Shown here: positions 1 to 6,477 of the stretch, in pieces
How positions within the stretch are numbered: the first letter of the stretch is position 1
Layout of the letters: every line of letters starts with the position of its first letter
Assembly (NCBI GenBank): GCA_913040875.1
Contig: CAJWHX010000203.1
Coordinates: forward strand, 1 to 6,477
Direction: 5' to 3'
Length of the DNA: 6,477 nucleotides
Source: an uncultured Pseudomonadota bacterium
GTDB taxonomy: Bacteria; Myxococcota; UBA796
The notes under the pieces: generated by a model
The model's database searches: none
Told to the model about the DNA's origin: nothing
The model's input: the letters and a program-made list of their open reading frames with translations, nothing else
Made by a program: the position numbers and the translations under genes

Positions 1-377
1 TCCCATTTTTTCAGCAGGCTGACGAAGCGCTCATCAAAGACATCGCGGGGCGTTTGAGACCGATCATTTTTACTCCCAATGACGTACTCTTTCTAGAAGG
101 CGATAAAGCGCAATGTATGTACTTTGTCGGAAAAGGGCTCATTGAAATCACTCGTGGTGCGACACATTTGGTCACCATTGGAGATGGCAGCTTTGTTGGA
201 GAGATTGCATTACTGCTGGATCAACCCAGATCCGCTTCGGCAAAATCAGTCGGGTACTCGGATTTGTATCTGTTGAATAAAGAAGATTTTGACCACATCT
301 TACTGGAGCATCCTAAATTTGCTTCACACATTCAAACAATTGCGGAACAACGAAAGAAAAACCCTGTTACATCATAG
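1..377 (+). CDS. C-terminal cyclic nucleotide-binding domain protein, probably an ion channel (5' partial)
   Basis: The reading frame is open from the left edge (first full codon at base 3) to a TAG at 375-377, giving 124 residues; the true start lies outside the window. The visible part is one cyclic nucleotide-binding domain. It opens with the helical lead-in PFFQQADEALIKDIAGRLRP, then a beta-roll with EGD and MYFVGKG, then a phosphate-binding cassette FVGEIALLLDQPRSAS. The conserved Glu (codon 201-203) and Arg (codon 228-230) are both present with the usual nine-residue step, so binding of cAMP or cGMP is plausible. A short C-terminal helix rich in E, Q, R and K ends the protein. No helix-turn-helix follows, so it is not a Crp/Fnr regulator. 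The lead-in and the abrupt end after the C-helix resemble bacterial cyclic-nucleotide-gated potassium channels such as MloK1. A transporter or other enzyme carrying this domain is the alternative. The domain call is firm; the channel call is an inference because no membrane segment is visible. Confidence 0.85.
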   Translation, partial: PFFQQADEALIKDIAGRLRPIIFTPNDVLFLEGDKAQCMYFVGKGLIEITRGATHLVTIGDGSFVGEIALLLDQPRSASAKSVGYSDLYLLNKEDFDHILLEHPKFASHIQTIAEQRKKNPVTS

Positions 378-412
378 GCATACACTTTTAATTATTCAAT
401 ACAGGAGTAGCT

Positions 413-874
413 ATGTACGCAGTTGGCGATACGGTTCAAGACTTTACACTTCCAAATCAAAATGGTGAAATGATTACCTTATCTCAGTATCGAGGTAAAA
501 AAGTGCTGGTATGGTTCTACCCAAAAGCAAGTACACCAGGATGCACTGCCGAAGGCTGCTCATTGAGAGACAACTTTGATGATTTATCCAATAAGGAACT
601 TGTGATCTTGGGAATCAGTATGGACTCCGTCAAGAAACAGGCAAACTTCGTCAGCAAACACAGTTTCCCTTATGATCTTTTAGCAGATACTGAAGGCGTT
701 GTGGTCAAAGCCTTCGGTGCATGGGGACCAAAAAAGTTCATGGGACGGTCCTACGACGGAATCCTACGGTCCTCTTTTCTCATCAATGAAGACGGTGTTG
801 TACAAGAAGTCATTTCAAAAGTCAAAACCAAAACCCATGGTTCAGACATCTTGGCGTTGTTGAAGTCTCAATAA
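413..874 (+). CDS. bcp: thiol peroxidase of the Bcp / PrxQ peroxiredoxin family
   Basis: A complete 153-residue protein, the normal length for bacterioferritin comigratory protein (Bcp/PrxQ). These cytoplasmic enzymes reduce hydrogen peroxide and organic hydroperoxides using thioredoxin-type electron donors. The AhpC/TSA thioredoxin-like fold spans essentially the whole chain. The active-site segment FYPKASTPGCTAEGC (35-49) carries the peroxidatic Cys44, with Thr41 and Pro42 just before it, and Cys49 five residues later as the likely resolving cysteine, as in E. coli Bcp. These are the only two cysteines, which indicates the atypical 2-Cys mechanism with an intramolecular disulfide. Arg119 in ILRSSFLI is the likely conserved active-site arginine. 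The start is supported by AGGAG at 403-407, five bases before the ATG. The gene lies 35 bases after the nucleotide-binding-domain gene and 15 bases before pncB, which suggests one transcript. No peroxide-responsive operator was recognised. Confidence 0.95.
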   Translation: MYAVGDTVQDFTLPNQNGEMITLSQYRGKKVLVWFYPKASTPGCTAEGCSLRDNFDDLSNKELVILGISMDSVKKQANFVSKHSFPYDLLADTEGVVVKAFGAWGPKKFMGRSYDGILRSSFLINEDGVVQEVISKVKTKTHGSDILALLKSQ

Positions 875-880
875 CAAACT

Positions 881-884
881 GGTG
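881..884 (+). promoter_or_regulatory. weak ribosome binding site of pncB
   Basis: Only GGTG precedes the pncB ATG at 890, five bases away; there is no AGGAG-like core, unlike the other well-marked genes in the window. The bcp stop is 15 bases upstream, so pncB translation may depend partly on ribosomes finishing bcp. The coupling is an inference from spacing. Confidence 0.35.
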
Positions 885-889
885 TCAGC

Positions 890-2317
890 ATGCTCAATCA
901 TCTCTACAAACCCACTCTGGGTCTTCTCACGGACCTCTATCAAATCACGATGGCCTATGGATACTGGAAGTCTGGTCGTCATACGGTAGAGACTACCTTC
1001 CAACTGTTTTTTCGCAAAGCACCATTTGACAATGGATTTGCGATTTGTGCAGGAGTCGACACAGCTCTGGAGTTGATTGAACAGTTTCGCTTTTCTGATG
1101 AGGACATTTCCTATTTGGCACAGCAAACAGGAAACGATGGTGAACCGCTTTTTGAACCGGCATTTCTAAGCTATCTGCAGAACCTAGACATGGCTGTTGA
1201 TATCGATGCTGTATCTGAAGGTGTGGCCGTTCTTGCACACGAACCCATCCTCCGAATTACAGGGCCGATCATTCCGTGCCAGCTACTTGAAAGTGCCCTG
1301 TTGACATGCATCAACTTTCAAACGCTAATTGCAACCAAATCCCATCGTGTTTGCAAAGCCGCAAAAGACGATATCGTCTTGGAGTTTGGTCTCAGACGAG
1401 CCCAAGGATTCGACGGAGCGATCTCAGCTTCTAGAGCGGCTTACATCGGAGGCGCACATGCAACATCCAATGTACTAGCCGGCAAACTACTCGATATCCC
1501 CATCAAGGGTACCCATGCCCACGCGTGGGTGATGATGTTTGATACTGAACCCGAAGCATTCGAGGCCTATGCGAGTGCGATGCCGAACAACTGTGTGTTT
1601 CTGGTTGATACATACGACACCTTAAATGGGGTACAGAATGCCATCCAAGCAGGTCTAAAGTTGCGTGAACACGGTCATGAGATGGTGGGAGTGCGATTGG
1701 ACTCTGGAGACTTAACCGCTCTAAGTATCGCAGCAAGAGATCTCCTCGACAGCGCAGGGTTTCCCAATGCCAAAATCGTCGCATCAGACTCTCTCAATGA
1801 ACACCGCATCACCAAACTCAAAGCCGATGGTGCACAAATCGATATTTGGGGAGTGGGTACCAACCTTGTCACATCTCAAGATCAACCGGCTCTTGGAGGA
1901 GTATACAAACTATCCGCCCAACGAGAAACATCCGATTCTGAATGGACTCCCAAAATCAAGCTGTCTAATTCTCCCATTAAAGTCTCCAATCCAGGTAGAC
2001 TGCAAATTTATCGATGCATAGACTCCGATGGTGTTTGGCAGGCTGACATCTTGGGCGATCATCCCCCACAAACCAACCGCAATATCTACAGTCTAGATGG
2101 CCGTGACTCGTCTATACCAGCAGGATGTACAACAATACCGATGTTGACTCGAAAGATGACCGCTGGAAAACGAGTCCAGTCATCCGAAACCATCCACGAG
2201 TGTAGACAACGGTCTCTGACTGTCATGCGATGCAAACAAGATCTTCCATTTCTCACTGCAAACACTTGGGCAACAAAGCATGCTCTCATGGAAAAGTACA
2301 AACCCGCCATTCGGTAA
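890..2317 (+). CDS. pncB: nicotinate phosphoribosyltransferase
   Basis: A complete 475-residue protein that makes nicotinate mononucleotide from nicotinate and PRPP, coupled to ATP hydrolysis, the entry step of the Preiss-Handler route to NAD in the cytoplasm. Family landmarks appear in order: LLTDLYQITMAYGYW (12-26) at the N-terminus; EFGLRRAQG (165-173), the arginine-rich substrate-binding stretch; GTHAHAW (207-213), whose His211 aligns with the histidine phosphorylated in this family; LVDTYDTLNGV; VRLDSGDL (268-275) in the phosphate-binding barrel; and GVGTNLVTS with LGGVYKL near the end of the core. The C-terminal region of about 90 residues is complete, and the length is normal for the roughly 480-residue class seen in many bacteria rather than the shorter enterobacterial form. 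The ATG at 890 is chosen because it gives the expected N-terminus directly before the TDLYQ motif, although its ribosome binding site is weak. Probably in an operon with bcp. No NAD-linked regulator site was seen. Confidence 0.96.
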   Translation: MLNHLYKPTLGLLTDLYQITMAYGYWKSGRHTVETTFQLFFRKAPFDNGFAICAGVDTALELIEQFRFSDEDISYLAQQTGNDGEPLFEPAFLSYLQNLDMAVDIDAVSEGVAVLAHEPILRITGPIIPCQLLESALLTCINFQTLIATKSHRVCKAAKDDIVLEFGLRRAQGFDGAISASRAAYIGGAHATSNVLAGKLLDIPIKGTHAHAWVMMFDTEPEAFEAYASAMPNNCVFLVDTYDTLNGVQNAIQAGLKLREHGHEMVGVRLDSGDLTALSIAARDLLDSAGFPNAKIVASDSLNEHRITKLKADGAQIDIWGVGTNLVTSQDQPALGGVYKLSAQRETSDSEWTPKIKLSNSPIKVSNPGRLQIYRCIDSDGVWQADILGDHPPQTNRNIYSLDGRDSSIPAGCTTIPMLTRKMTAGKRVQSSETIHECRQRSLTVMRCKQDLPFLTANTWATKHALMEKYKPAIR

Positions 2318-2427
2318 ACTCATGACCGCTCTATTATTTGATATACAGCATACTTTTTACCCAGTGATGCCATAGACATCCTACTTGGCCATGTGACTAT
2401 TCATGAGACCAATCACAGAGGACAACC
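2318..2427 (+). other. intergenic region between pncB and the M1 peptidase gene
   Basis: These 110 bases hold no plausible gene. There is an imperfect dyad at about 2363-2398 (AGTGATGCCA against TGGCCATGTGACT, with bulges), but no T-run follows it, so it is not a convincing terminator. A TTGATA (2338-2343) and a TATTAT (2332-2337) look like promoter boxes, but neither has a partner at proper spacing. Whether the peptidase gene has its own promoter cannot be decided by eye. Confidence 0.4.
2417..2422 (+). promoter_or_regulatory. ribosome binding site that fixes the M1 peptidase start
   Basis: AGAGGA lies five bases before the ATG at 2428. An in-frame TGA at 2404-2406 with no ATG, GTG or TTG between it and 2428 excludes any longer N-terminus, so this site decides the start. 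Confidence 0.7.
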
Positions 2428-4728
2428 ATGATTCCTTTATTTATCTGTTTCTTTAATACTGCCTATGGACACGGTCCGGACGCCAACATTTTTGATGAAT
2501 TGGATGCCTTTTGGCCCACCCCCAACGCTGTACGTACTTCTACCGGTATACCTGGAAAAGAATACTGGCAGCAAGAGGCTGACTACACGATTCATGTGTC
2601 CTTGGACCCAGAAAACAAACGAATCATCGGTAGTGAAAGCATCGTTTACACCAACAACAGTCCAGATACCTTGTACTACGTCTGGATGCAACTCGATCCG
2701 AATTACCTCTCGAAACTGTCTGCACGTGGTCGGATGCAAACCGCCCCACACATGGCGACAGAGAACGCGTCCTTAGACGTCGGATATGTACGGGCATTAG
2801 AGGTTCGAGAAACGTATGAGCCCAATCTAGATATATCCAACGTCAAATTAAACGGAGAAGACTGCACACCGATCATTAGAGATACTCAAATGCGCTTATC
2901 TCTAGCCACTCCTCTAAAACCAAATGAACAGTTGACGATTGATCTAGAATGGGCCTACACCATGAACGATGCGTCTGTTTTATGGGCACGGTCTGGATAT
3001 GAAATCTTAGAGGATGATTCACTCATCTTCGAAGTGGCACAATTTTATCCCAGGATGAACATTTACTCCGACTTGGAAGGCTGGCTAACCAAACCATATT
3101 TGGGAACTGGTGAATTTGCCACTGAGTTTGGAGACTATGACGTCTACATCACCGTCCCAGAAGACCACATCGTAGGATCAACAGGTGTTCTTCAAAACTC
3201 TGATGACGTCTTGAGTGCAGCCCAGCAATCAAGACTGGAAAAAGCTCGAACCGCCGATGAGCCCATATTCATCGTGAAGCCGGTCGAGGCCGAACAAAAC
3301 AGAATCAACAGTACGGACAAAACCAAAACGTGGCACTTTACGGCTGAGAGTGTTCGAGATTTTGCTTGGGGATCCTCAAATGCCTTTGTATGGGATGCGT
3401 GGGGTAGAGAGATTGATGGTCAAACCGTTATGGCCATGAGTTACTATCCCAAGGAAGGTATGCCAATGTGGGACCAGTTTTCGACACATGCCATAGCGCA
3501 CACCTTAGAATTCTATTCAAAAATGGTGTTCCCCTACCCCTATCCGGTGGCCATTTCCATGAATGGTCCCATCTATGGGATGGAATATCCCATGCTGTCT
3601 TTCAACGGTCCTAGACCCTTGGAAGACGGTACGTACAATGAGAATACGGGTCCATGGAAACATCAAAAGAATGGTCTCATCTCCGTAATTATTCATGAAG
3701 TCGGACACAACTGGTTTCCGATGATCGTCAACAACGATGAACGGTCCTGGATTTGGATGGATGAAGGACTCAATACATACATGCAAGCACTGGCCGAATT
3801 AGAATGGTCGGAAAAGTACGAACCAAAACGGGGTGAACCCTATAAAATTTCCGATTACATGAGTCGATCTGGTGATGTACCGATTATGACCGATGCAGAC
3901 TCTGTTACCAGTCGTGGAAACAACGCGTATGCCAAGCCAGCTGCCGCACTCAACGTCCTGCGAGATACCGTTGTTGGACCAGAATTGTTTGATGCCGCTT
4001 TTGCACATTACTCTCAGCAATGGGCATTCAAACGCCCTTACCCTGCTGACTTCTTTCGAAGTATTGAAGATGCCACAGGAACGGACCTAGACTGGTTTTG
4101 GCGCTCGTGGTTTTACGGGACAGGACATGTAGACATTGCTGTAGATAACGTCGCCGTTTTTGTCAAAGATCTTCCCAATCCAGAGATCAAAAAGGCCCTC
4201 GAGAGAGAGCGAAAGGCAGAGTCGACAGTACTCACCAAACGACGGCAGTATGCCAAAACAGCACCCAAATATGCTGATAGATACCCAAGCGTCCTTGATT
4301 TTTACGACACGTACGACCCTTTTGAAATCACGGAAGCTGAGCTGAATGCCTTTGATGAAATGATGAAAGAAGTTGAAGACAAACATCGCCCCTTCTTTTC
4401 CACGCAAAAATATTACAATCAGATTGAAATATCCAATTCCACAGGGATGCCATCTCCTGTGATCCTTCAAATCACCTATGCCGATCAGAGTACAGAACGC
4501 ATTGACATTCCTGCTGATGTATGGCGTAAAAATACGAACGGATTTGAAAAACTCCTCATTCGATCACAGCCCATTGTTCGAGTCGAGGTAGATCCCATGC
4601 TGGAAACCGCAGACGCGGACACCTCAAACAATATCTTTCCAAAAGGTATTGAAACGCATTCTTTTGAAGTGGACCCAAAATCATCGCCACCATCCAATCC
4701 AATGCAAAAGTCCCTCACTGACGATTGA
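2428..4728 (+). CDS. secreted M1-family zinc metallopeptidase (aminopeptidase type)
   Basis: A complete 766-residue gluzincin. Residues 1 to about 14 (MIPLFICFFNTAYG) form a short hydrophobic stretch read as an export signal; it lacks the usual Lys/Arg at its start. An N-terminal beta domain (about 45-260) follows. The catalytic domain holds GMEYP (384-388), the form of the GxMEN exopeptidase motif seen in this subgroup. It also holds HEVGH (423-427) and, exactly 18 residues on, Glu446 in WMDEG: His423, His427 and Glu446 bind zinc and Glu424 is the general base. Tyr501 in NNAYAKPAA fits the family's catalytic tyrosine. After about residue 590 comes a charged linker and a C-terminal beta-rich domain with QIEISN, IPADVWRKN and ETADADTSNN, a pattern I associate with large secreted M1 peptidases, especially of Bacteroidota. 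The likely role is trimming peptides in the periplasm or outside the cell; the exact substrate is unknown. No membrane anchor or sorting domain is visible at the C-terminus. Confidence 0.93.
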   Translation: MIPLFICFFNTAYGHGPDANIFDELDAFWPTPNAVRTSTGIPGKEYWQQEADYTIHVSLDPENKRIIGSESIVYTNNSPDTLYYVWMQLDPNYLSKLSARGRMQTAPHMATENASLDVGYVRALEVRETYEPNLDISNVKLNGEDCTPIIRDTQMRLSLATPLKPNEQLTIDLEWAYTMNDASVLWARSGYEILEDDSLIFEVAQFYPRMNIYSDLEGWLTKPYLGTGEFATEFGDYDVYITVPEDHIVGSTGVLQNSDDVLSAAQQSRLEKARTADEPIFIVKPVEAEQNRINSTDKTKTWHFTAESVRDFAWGSSNAFVWDAWGREIDGQTVMAMSYYPKEGMPMWDQFSTHAIAHTLEFYSKMVFPYPYPVAISMNGPIYGMEYPMLSFNGPRPLEDGTYNENTGPWKHQKNGLISVIIHEVGHNWFPMIVNNDERSWIWMDEGLNTYMQALAELEWSEKYEPKRGEPYKISDYMSRSGDVPIMTDADSVTSRGNNAYAKPAAALNVLRDTVVGPELFDAAFAHYSQQWAFKRPYPADFFRSIEDATGTDLDWFWRSWFYGTGHVDIAVDNVAVFVKDLPNPEIKKALERERKAESTVLTKRRQYAKTAPKYADRYPSVLDFYDTYDPFEITEAELNAFDEMMKEVEDKHRPFFSTQKYYNQIEISNSTGMPSPVILQITYADQSTERIDIPADVWRKNTNGFEKLLIRSQPIVRVEVDPMLETADADTSNNIFPKGIETHSFEVDPKSSPPSNPMQKSLTDD

Positions 4729-4828
4729 TTTACCAACGTTCGTAGCGACTCAATCTATAAACAATATTCTTTTTCAATGACTCTTGAATACAGATGCAAC
4801 AAAGCCCAAAATGAGATAGAGATGGGAT
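4729..4828 (+). other. intergenic region between the M1 peptidase gene and mgtE
   Basis: One hundred bases without a gene. It contains an AT-rich stretch (TATAAA at 4756-4761, TATTCT at 4765-4770) that could carry a promoter for mgtE, but no good -35 box sits at 16-18 bases from either. A 5-base AT stem, TTCAA/TTGAA, at 4773-4788 has no T-run after it and is not a terminator. I could not recognise a magnesium riboswitch (M-box or mgtA type); the space is too short for a full M-box plus expression platform. Confidence 0.4.
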
Positions 4829-6163
4829 ATGAATGAAAAGATTGACATCATTCGCCGACTGGCTCGAAAACAAACATCGGCACTCGGACGTGCTCTGCAG
4901 AAGACGCGGGCACCAGACATCGCTGAAGCCATCGTGCACTCTGCTCCTCATGAGCAGCGGTTCATATGGCAAGCGCTGGGTTCAGATGATGAACTCGCCT
5001 CCGAGGTACTGGCTTCTATACCAGAGAATGCCCTTGGAGATTTCCTACACCTCGTTCCAGTAGATCAACTCACCAGGCTGGTCAATCTCATCGAGGTCGA
5101 TGACCAAGCAGATATCCTGGATGCTCTACCAGACGATATCCAAGCACAAATTTTACAGGCACTTCAAGAGGATGACCGAACTCAGCTTGAAGACATCATG
5201 TCCTATCATCCAGATAGCGCGGGTGGACTGATGCATGTAGATGTGGTTCGAATCAATGAGAACTCTTCCTGTCGAGACGCCATCAAACTGTTGCAAAGTC
5301 AAGCCAATGTAGAAATGGCCTTTTACCTCTATATTGAAACGGACAACGAACAACTCGTTGGAGTCCTATCGCTCCGTAGACTTCTTCTCTGTCCGCCATC
5401 GACATTGCTTAGGGATATCATGATCACAGATTTGGTTACGGTTGCGCCAACCGCTTCGCAGGAAGAAGTGGCAGGTATCGTACAACGATACGATATCATT
5501 GCGCTTCCCGTTGTGGATGAACAACGACATCTATTGGGTATCATTACGGTGGACGACGTCATGGATGTCATTTGGGAGCTGCATGAAAACCAAATGATGC
5601 GTATGGCAGGGATGAATGAAGAACACAATCCGCACGAAAGAAATGTATTCAAGGCTTTTCAGCAGCGTCTCACTTGGCTGGTGATCACTTTGTTTGGTGG
5701 AATTGGAATGGCGGAGTTAATTGGATTCTTTGAAGCCAGTCTCTCAGCTAAGGCGGCTTTAGCCTCGTTTATTCCTGTAATGCTTGGTACAGGTGGGAAT
5801 GTGGGTACCCAAGCTGCGACAATTGCTGTCCGCAACCTCGCATTGGACAAGTCATTTGTATTCTCGACAGTCAGTATGCTCTGGCGTGAACTCAAAGTCG
5901 GTACGCTGCTCGGTCTATCCTTCGGCTTGATCTTGGGTGGCTATGCGTTTATTCGATTTGAACCCAAGATGGGCCTAGCAATCGCTCTGGCAACGATCTC
6001 CACTGTGATTTGTGCCGCCTTGATCGGTATGTTCATTCCCATCACCCTAAGTCGCATGAATATTGAACCCGCGGTCGCCACTGGACCTTTTGTAACTACA
6101 ACCATCGACTTGCTGGCCATTTTAATCTACTTCTCTACATGCGTGCTAATTTTGGGTCTGTAG
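4829..6163 (+). CDS. mgtE: MgtE-type magnesium channel/transporter
   Basis: A complete 444-residue inner-membrane protein, close to the usual 450. MgtE works as a homodimer that lets Mg2+ into the cell and closes when cytoplasmic Mg2+ binds its soluble part. The domains are in normal order: a helical N domain (about 20-128, with repeats such as LDALPDD); SAGGLM (130-135) leading into a CBS pair (about 136-195 and 198-255); a plug-helix region (about 256-278); and a membrane domain with about five helices (near 281-301, 308-332, 355-376, 382-406 and 420-443). Acidic residues in YDIIALPVVDE and VDDVMDV match the Mg-sensing surface of the family. The pore signature PVMLGTGGNVGTQ (316-328) and GPFVTTTID are present; Asp427 corresponds to the essential pore aspartate. 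An in-frame ATG at 4811 is followed at once by a TAG, so 4829 is the first usable start; its ribosome binding site is poor (AGAG at 4818-4821). Position 430 is Ala where a Gly often follows the aspartate. Confidence 0.97.
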   Translation: MNEKIDIIRRLARKQTSALGRALQKTRAPDIAEAIVHSAPHEQRFIWQALGSDDELASEVLASIPENALGDFLHLVPVDQLTRLVNLIEVDDQADILDALPDDIQAQILQALQEDDRTQLEDIMSYHPDSAGGLMHVDVVRINENSSCRDAIKLLQSQANVEMAFYLYIETDNEQLVGVLSLRRLLLCPPSTLLRDIMITDLVTVAPTASQEEVAGIVQRYDIIALPVVDEQRHLLGIITVDDVMDVIWELHENQMMRMAGMNEEHNPHERNVFKAFQQRLTWLVITLFGGIGMAELIGFFEASLSAKAALASFIPVMLGTGGNVGTQAATIAVRNLALDKSFVFSTVSMLWRELKVGTLLGLSFGLILGGYAFIRFEPKMGLAIALATISTVICAALIGMFIPITLSRMNIEPAVATGPFVTTTIDLLAILIYFSTCVLILGL

Positions 6164-6239
6164 CATTTTAAGGACTGTGCAACCCATCTTTACAGATCGA
6201 ATCTCCATAATATGCGATGGATATGAGATAGAAGCGAAA

Positions 6240-6251
6240 TGTTGATCAACA
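6240..6251. repeat. perfect 12-base palindrome TGTTGATCAACA
   Basis: The sequence equals its own reverse complement over 12 bases and sits alone in the mgtE-recO gap, about 140 bases before the recO start and 76 bases after the mgtE stop. It could be a binding site for a dimeric regulator, or chance. No known operator is assigned. Confidence 0.4.
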
Positions 6252-6322
6252 ATTTATATACAGATGACTGATCGTCTTCATTTTTCCGCCCTATATTGTG
6301 GTGCAACCAGCATTCTATTTCC

Positions 6323-6352
6323 TTCCGAAAATCAATCTGAATCGCGTATACT
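6323..6352 (+). promoter_or_regulatory. putative sigma-70-type promoter for recO
   Basis: TATACT at 6347-6352 matches the -10 consensus at five of six positions. TTCCGA at 6323-6328, 18 bases upstream, is a weak -35 with three of six matches. Transcription would begin near 6359, giving a leader of about 35 bases before the recO ATG. Position fits well; the weak -35 keeps confidence low. Confidence 0.4.
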
Positions 6353-6384
6353 ATACATCGACATTAATACATCCATGTCGCATT

Positions 6385-6389
6385 GGGAG
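6385..6389 (+). promoter_or_regulatory. ribosome binding site of recO
   Basis: GGGAG lies five bases before the ATG at 6395, which supports this start for a gene of which only the first codons are visible. Confidence 0.65.
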
Positions 6390-6394
6390 TCACA

Positions 6395-6477
6395 ATGAAA
6401 GAACTCATATTGTCAGATTGTATTCTCGTCGGATTCGTAAACTACGGCGAAAGTGATCGGATCGTGAAGTTATTTAG
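6395..6477 (+). CDS. recO: DNA repair protein RecO, N-terminus (3' partial)
   Basis: Twenty-seven codons are visible before the window ends: MKELILSDCILVGFVNYGES and then DRIVKLF. The arrangement of a beta strand (DCILVGF), then NYGESDRIVKLF, matches the very conserved opening of RecO (typically a YGE-x-DRIV or YGEADxIV motif) in its N-terminal OB-fold. RecO binds single-stranded DNA and, with RecR, loads RecA on SSB-coated gaps in the RecF pathway of recombinational repair. The start is supported by GGGAG five bases upstream and a likely promoter ending at 6352. It follows mgtE by 231 bases, so it probably has its own transcript. The call rests on a short stretch, but the motif is distinctive. 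Confidence 0.85.
   Translation, partial: MKELILSDCILVGFVNYGESDRIVKLF

Larger units (their letters stand above)
6164..6394 (+). other. non-coding region between mgtE and recO
   Basis: At 231 bases this is the longest gap in the window. I found no open frame worth calling; the ATGs here hit stops within a few codons. It contains a perfect 12-base palindrome (6240-6251), a small dyad TGGTGCAACCA (6299-6309), AT-rich patches, and a probable recO promoter near its end. No strong hairpin plus T-run terminator follows mgtE; the sequence around 6261-6286 has only a weak bulged stem before a TTTTT. Confidence 0.5.

Noticed and set aside
1..377. Crp/Fnr-type transcription regulator
   Set aside because: The nucleotide-binding domain is followed by only a short helix and the stop; there is no room for a helix-turn-helix domain.
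842..1126. Antisense 94-residue open frame over the bcp end and pncB start
   Set aside because: It overlaps two well-supported genes on the other strand, matches no family I recognise, and its composition (many Cys, Arg, Ser, Gln) is typical of a shadow frame.
2363..2398. Terminator hairpin after pncB
   Set aside because: The stem needs several bulges and no T-run follows.
2431..2448. Lipoprotein lipobox at LFIC in the peptidase N-terminus
   Set aside because: The residue before Cys is Ile rather than Gly, Ala or Ser, and the Cys is only at position 7, too early for a lipoprotein signal.
4087..4470. Antisense 127-residue open frame inside the M1 peptidase gene
   Set aside because: It lies wholly within a conserved coding region, with no ribosome binding site or recognisable domain.
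4773..4788. Stem TTCAA/TTGAA as a terminator after the peptidase gene
   Set aside because: It has only five weak base pairs and no following T-run.
4729..4828. Magnesium riboswitch (M-box) upstream of mgtE
   Set aside because: The gap is about 100 bases, shorter than an M-box with an expression platform, and I could not trace its conserved helices.

Overview
The window is a compact stretch of ordinary bacterial chromosome with every gene on the + strand. Two genes are cut by the edges and four are complete. I saw no rRNA, tRNA, CRISPR array, transposase, integrase, phage gene or long repeat. The organism looks like a Gram-negative bacterium of moderate GC (mid-40s percent by eye) that uses AGGAG-type ribosome binding sites. 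The secreted M1 peptidase and short gaps between genes would fit a free-living proteobacterium or delta-proteobacteria-like lineage. This placement is an inference from general style and is weak.

Layout: (1) positions 1-377 hold the C-terminal 124 residues of a protein ending in a cyclic nucleotide-binding domain, most like the cytoplasmic end of a bacterial cyclic-nucleotide-gated channel. (2) 413-874 is a Bcp-type thiol peroxidase. (3) 890-2317 is nicotinate phosphoribosyltransferase. These three are separated by only 35 and 15 bases and are probably co-transcribed. (4) After a 110-base gap, 2428-4728 encodes an exported M1-family zinc metallopeptidase with a C-terminal extension known from secreted M1 enzymes. 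(5) After a 100-base gap, 4829-6163 encodes an MgtE magnesium channel with N domain, CBS pair and membrane domain. (6) A 231-base non-coding stretch follows, the longest in the window, with a perfect 12-base palindrome and a plausible promoter. (7) From 6395 the first 27 codons of recO run off the end.

Functionally these are housekeeping or physiological genes: ligand-gated transport or sensing, peroxide defence, NAD salvage, extracytoplasmic peptide degradation, magnesium homeostasis and recombinational repair. Apart from the probable first operon, I see no reason to think they form a pathway. I looked for a new system and did not find one. The items worth a second look are modest: an atypical signal peptide, the truncated ligand-binding domain with an intact phosphate-binding cassette, and the recO/mgtE intergenic region.
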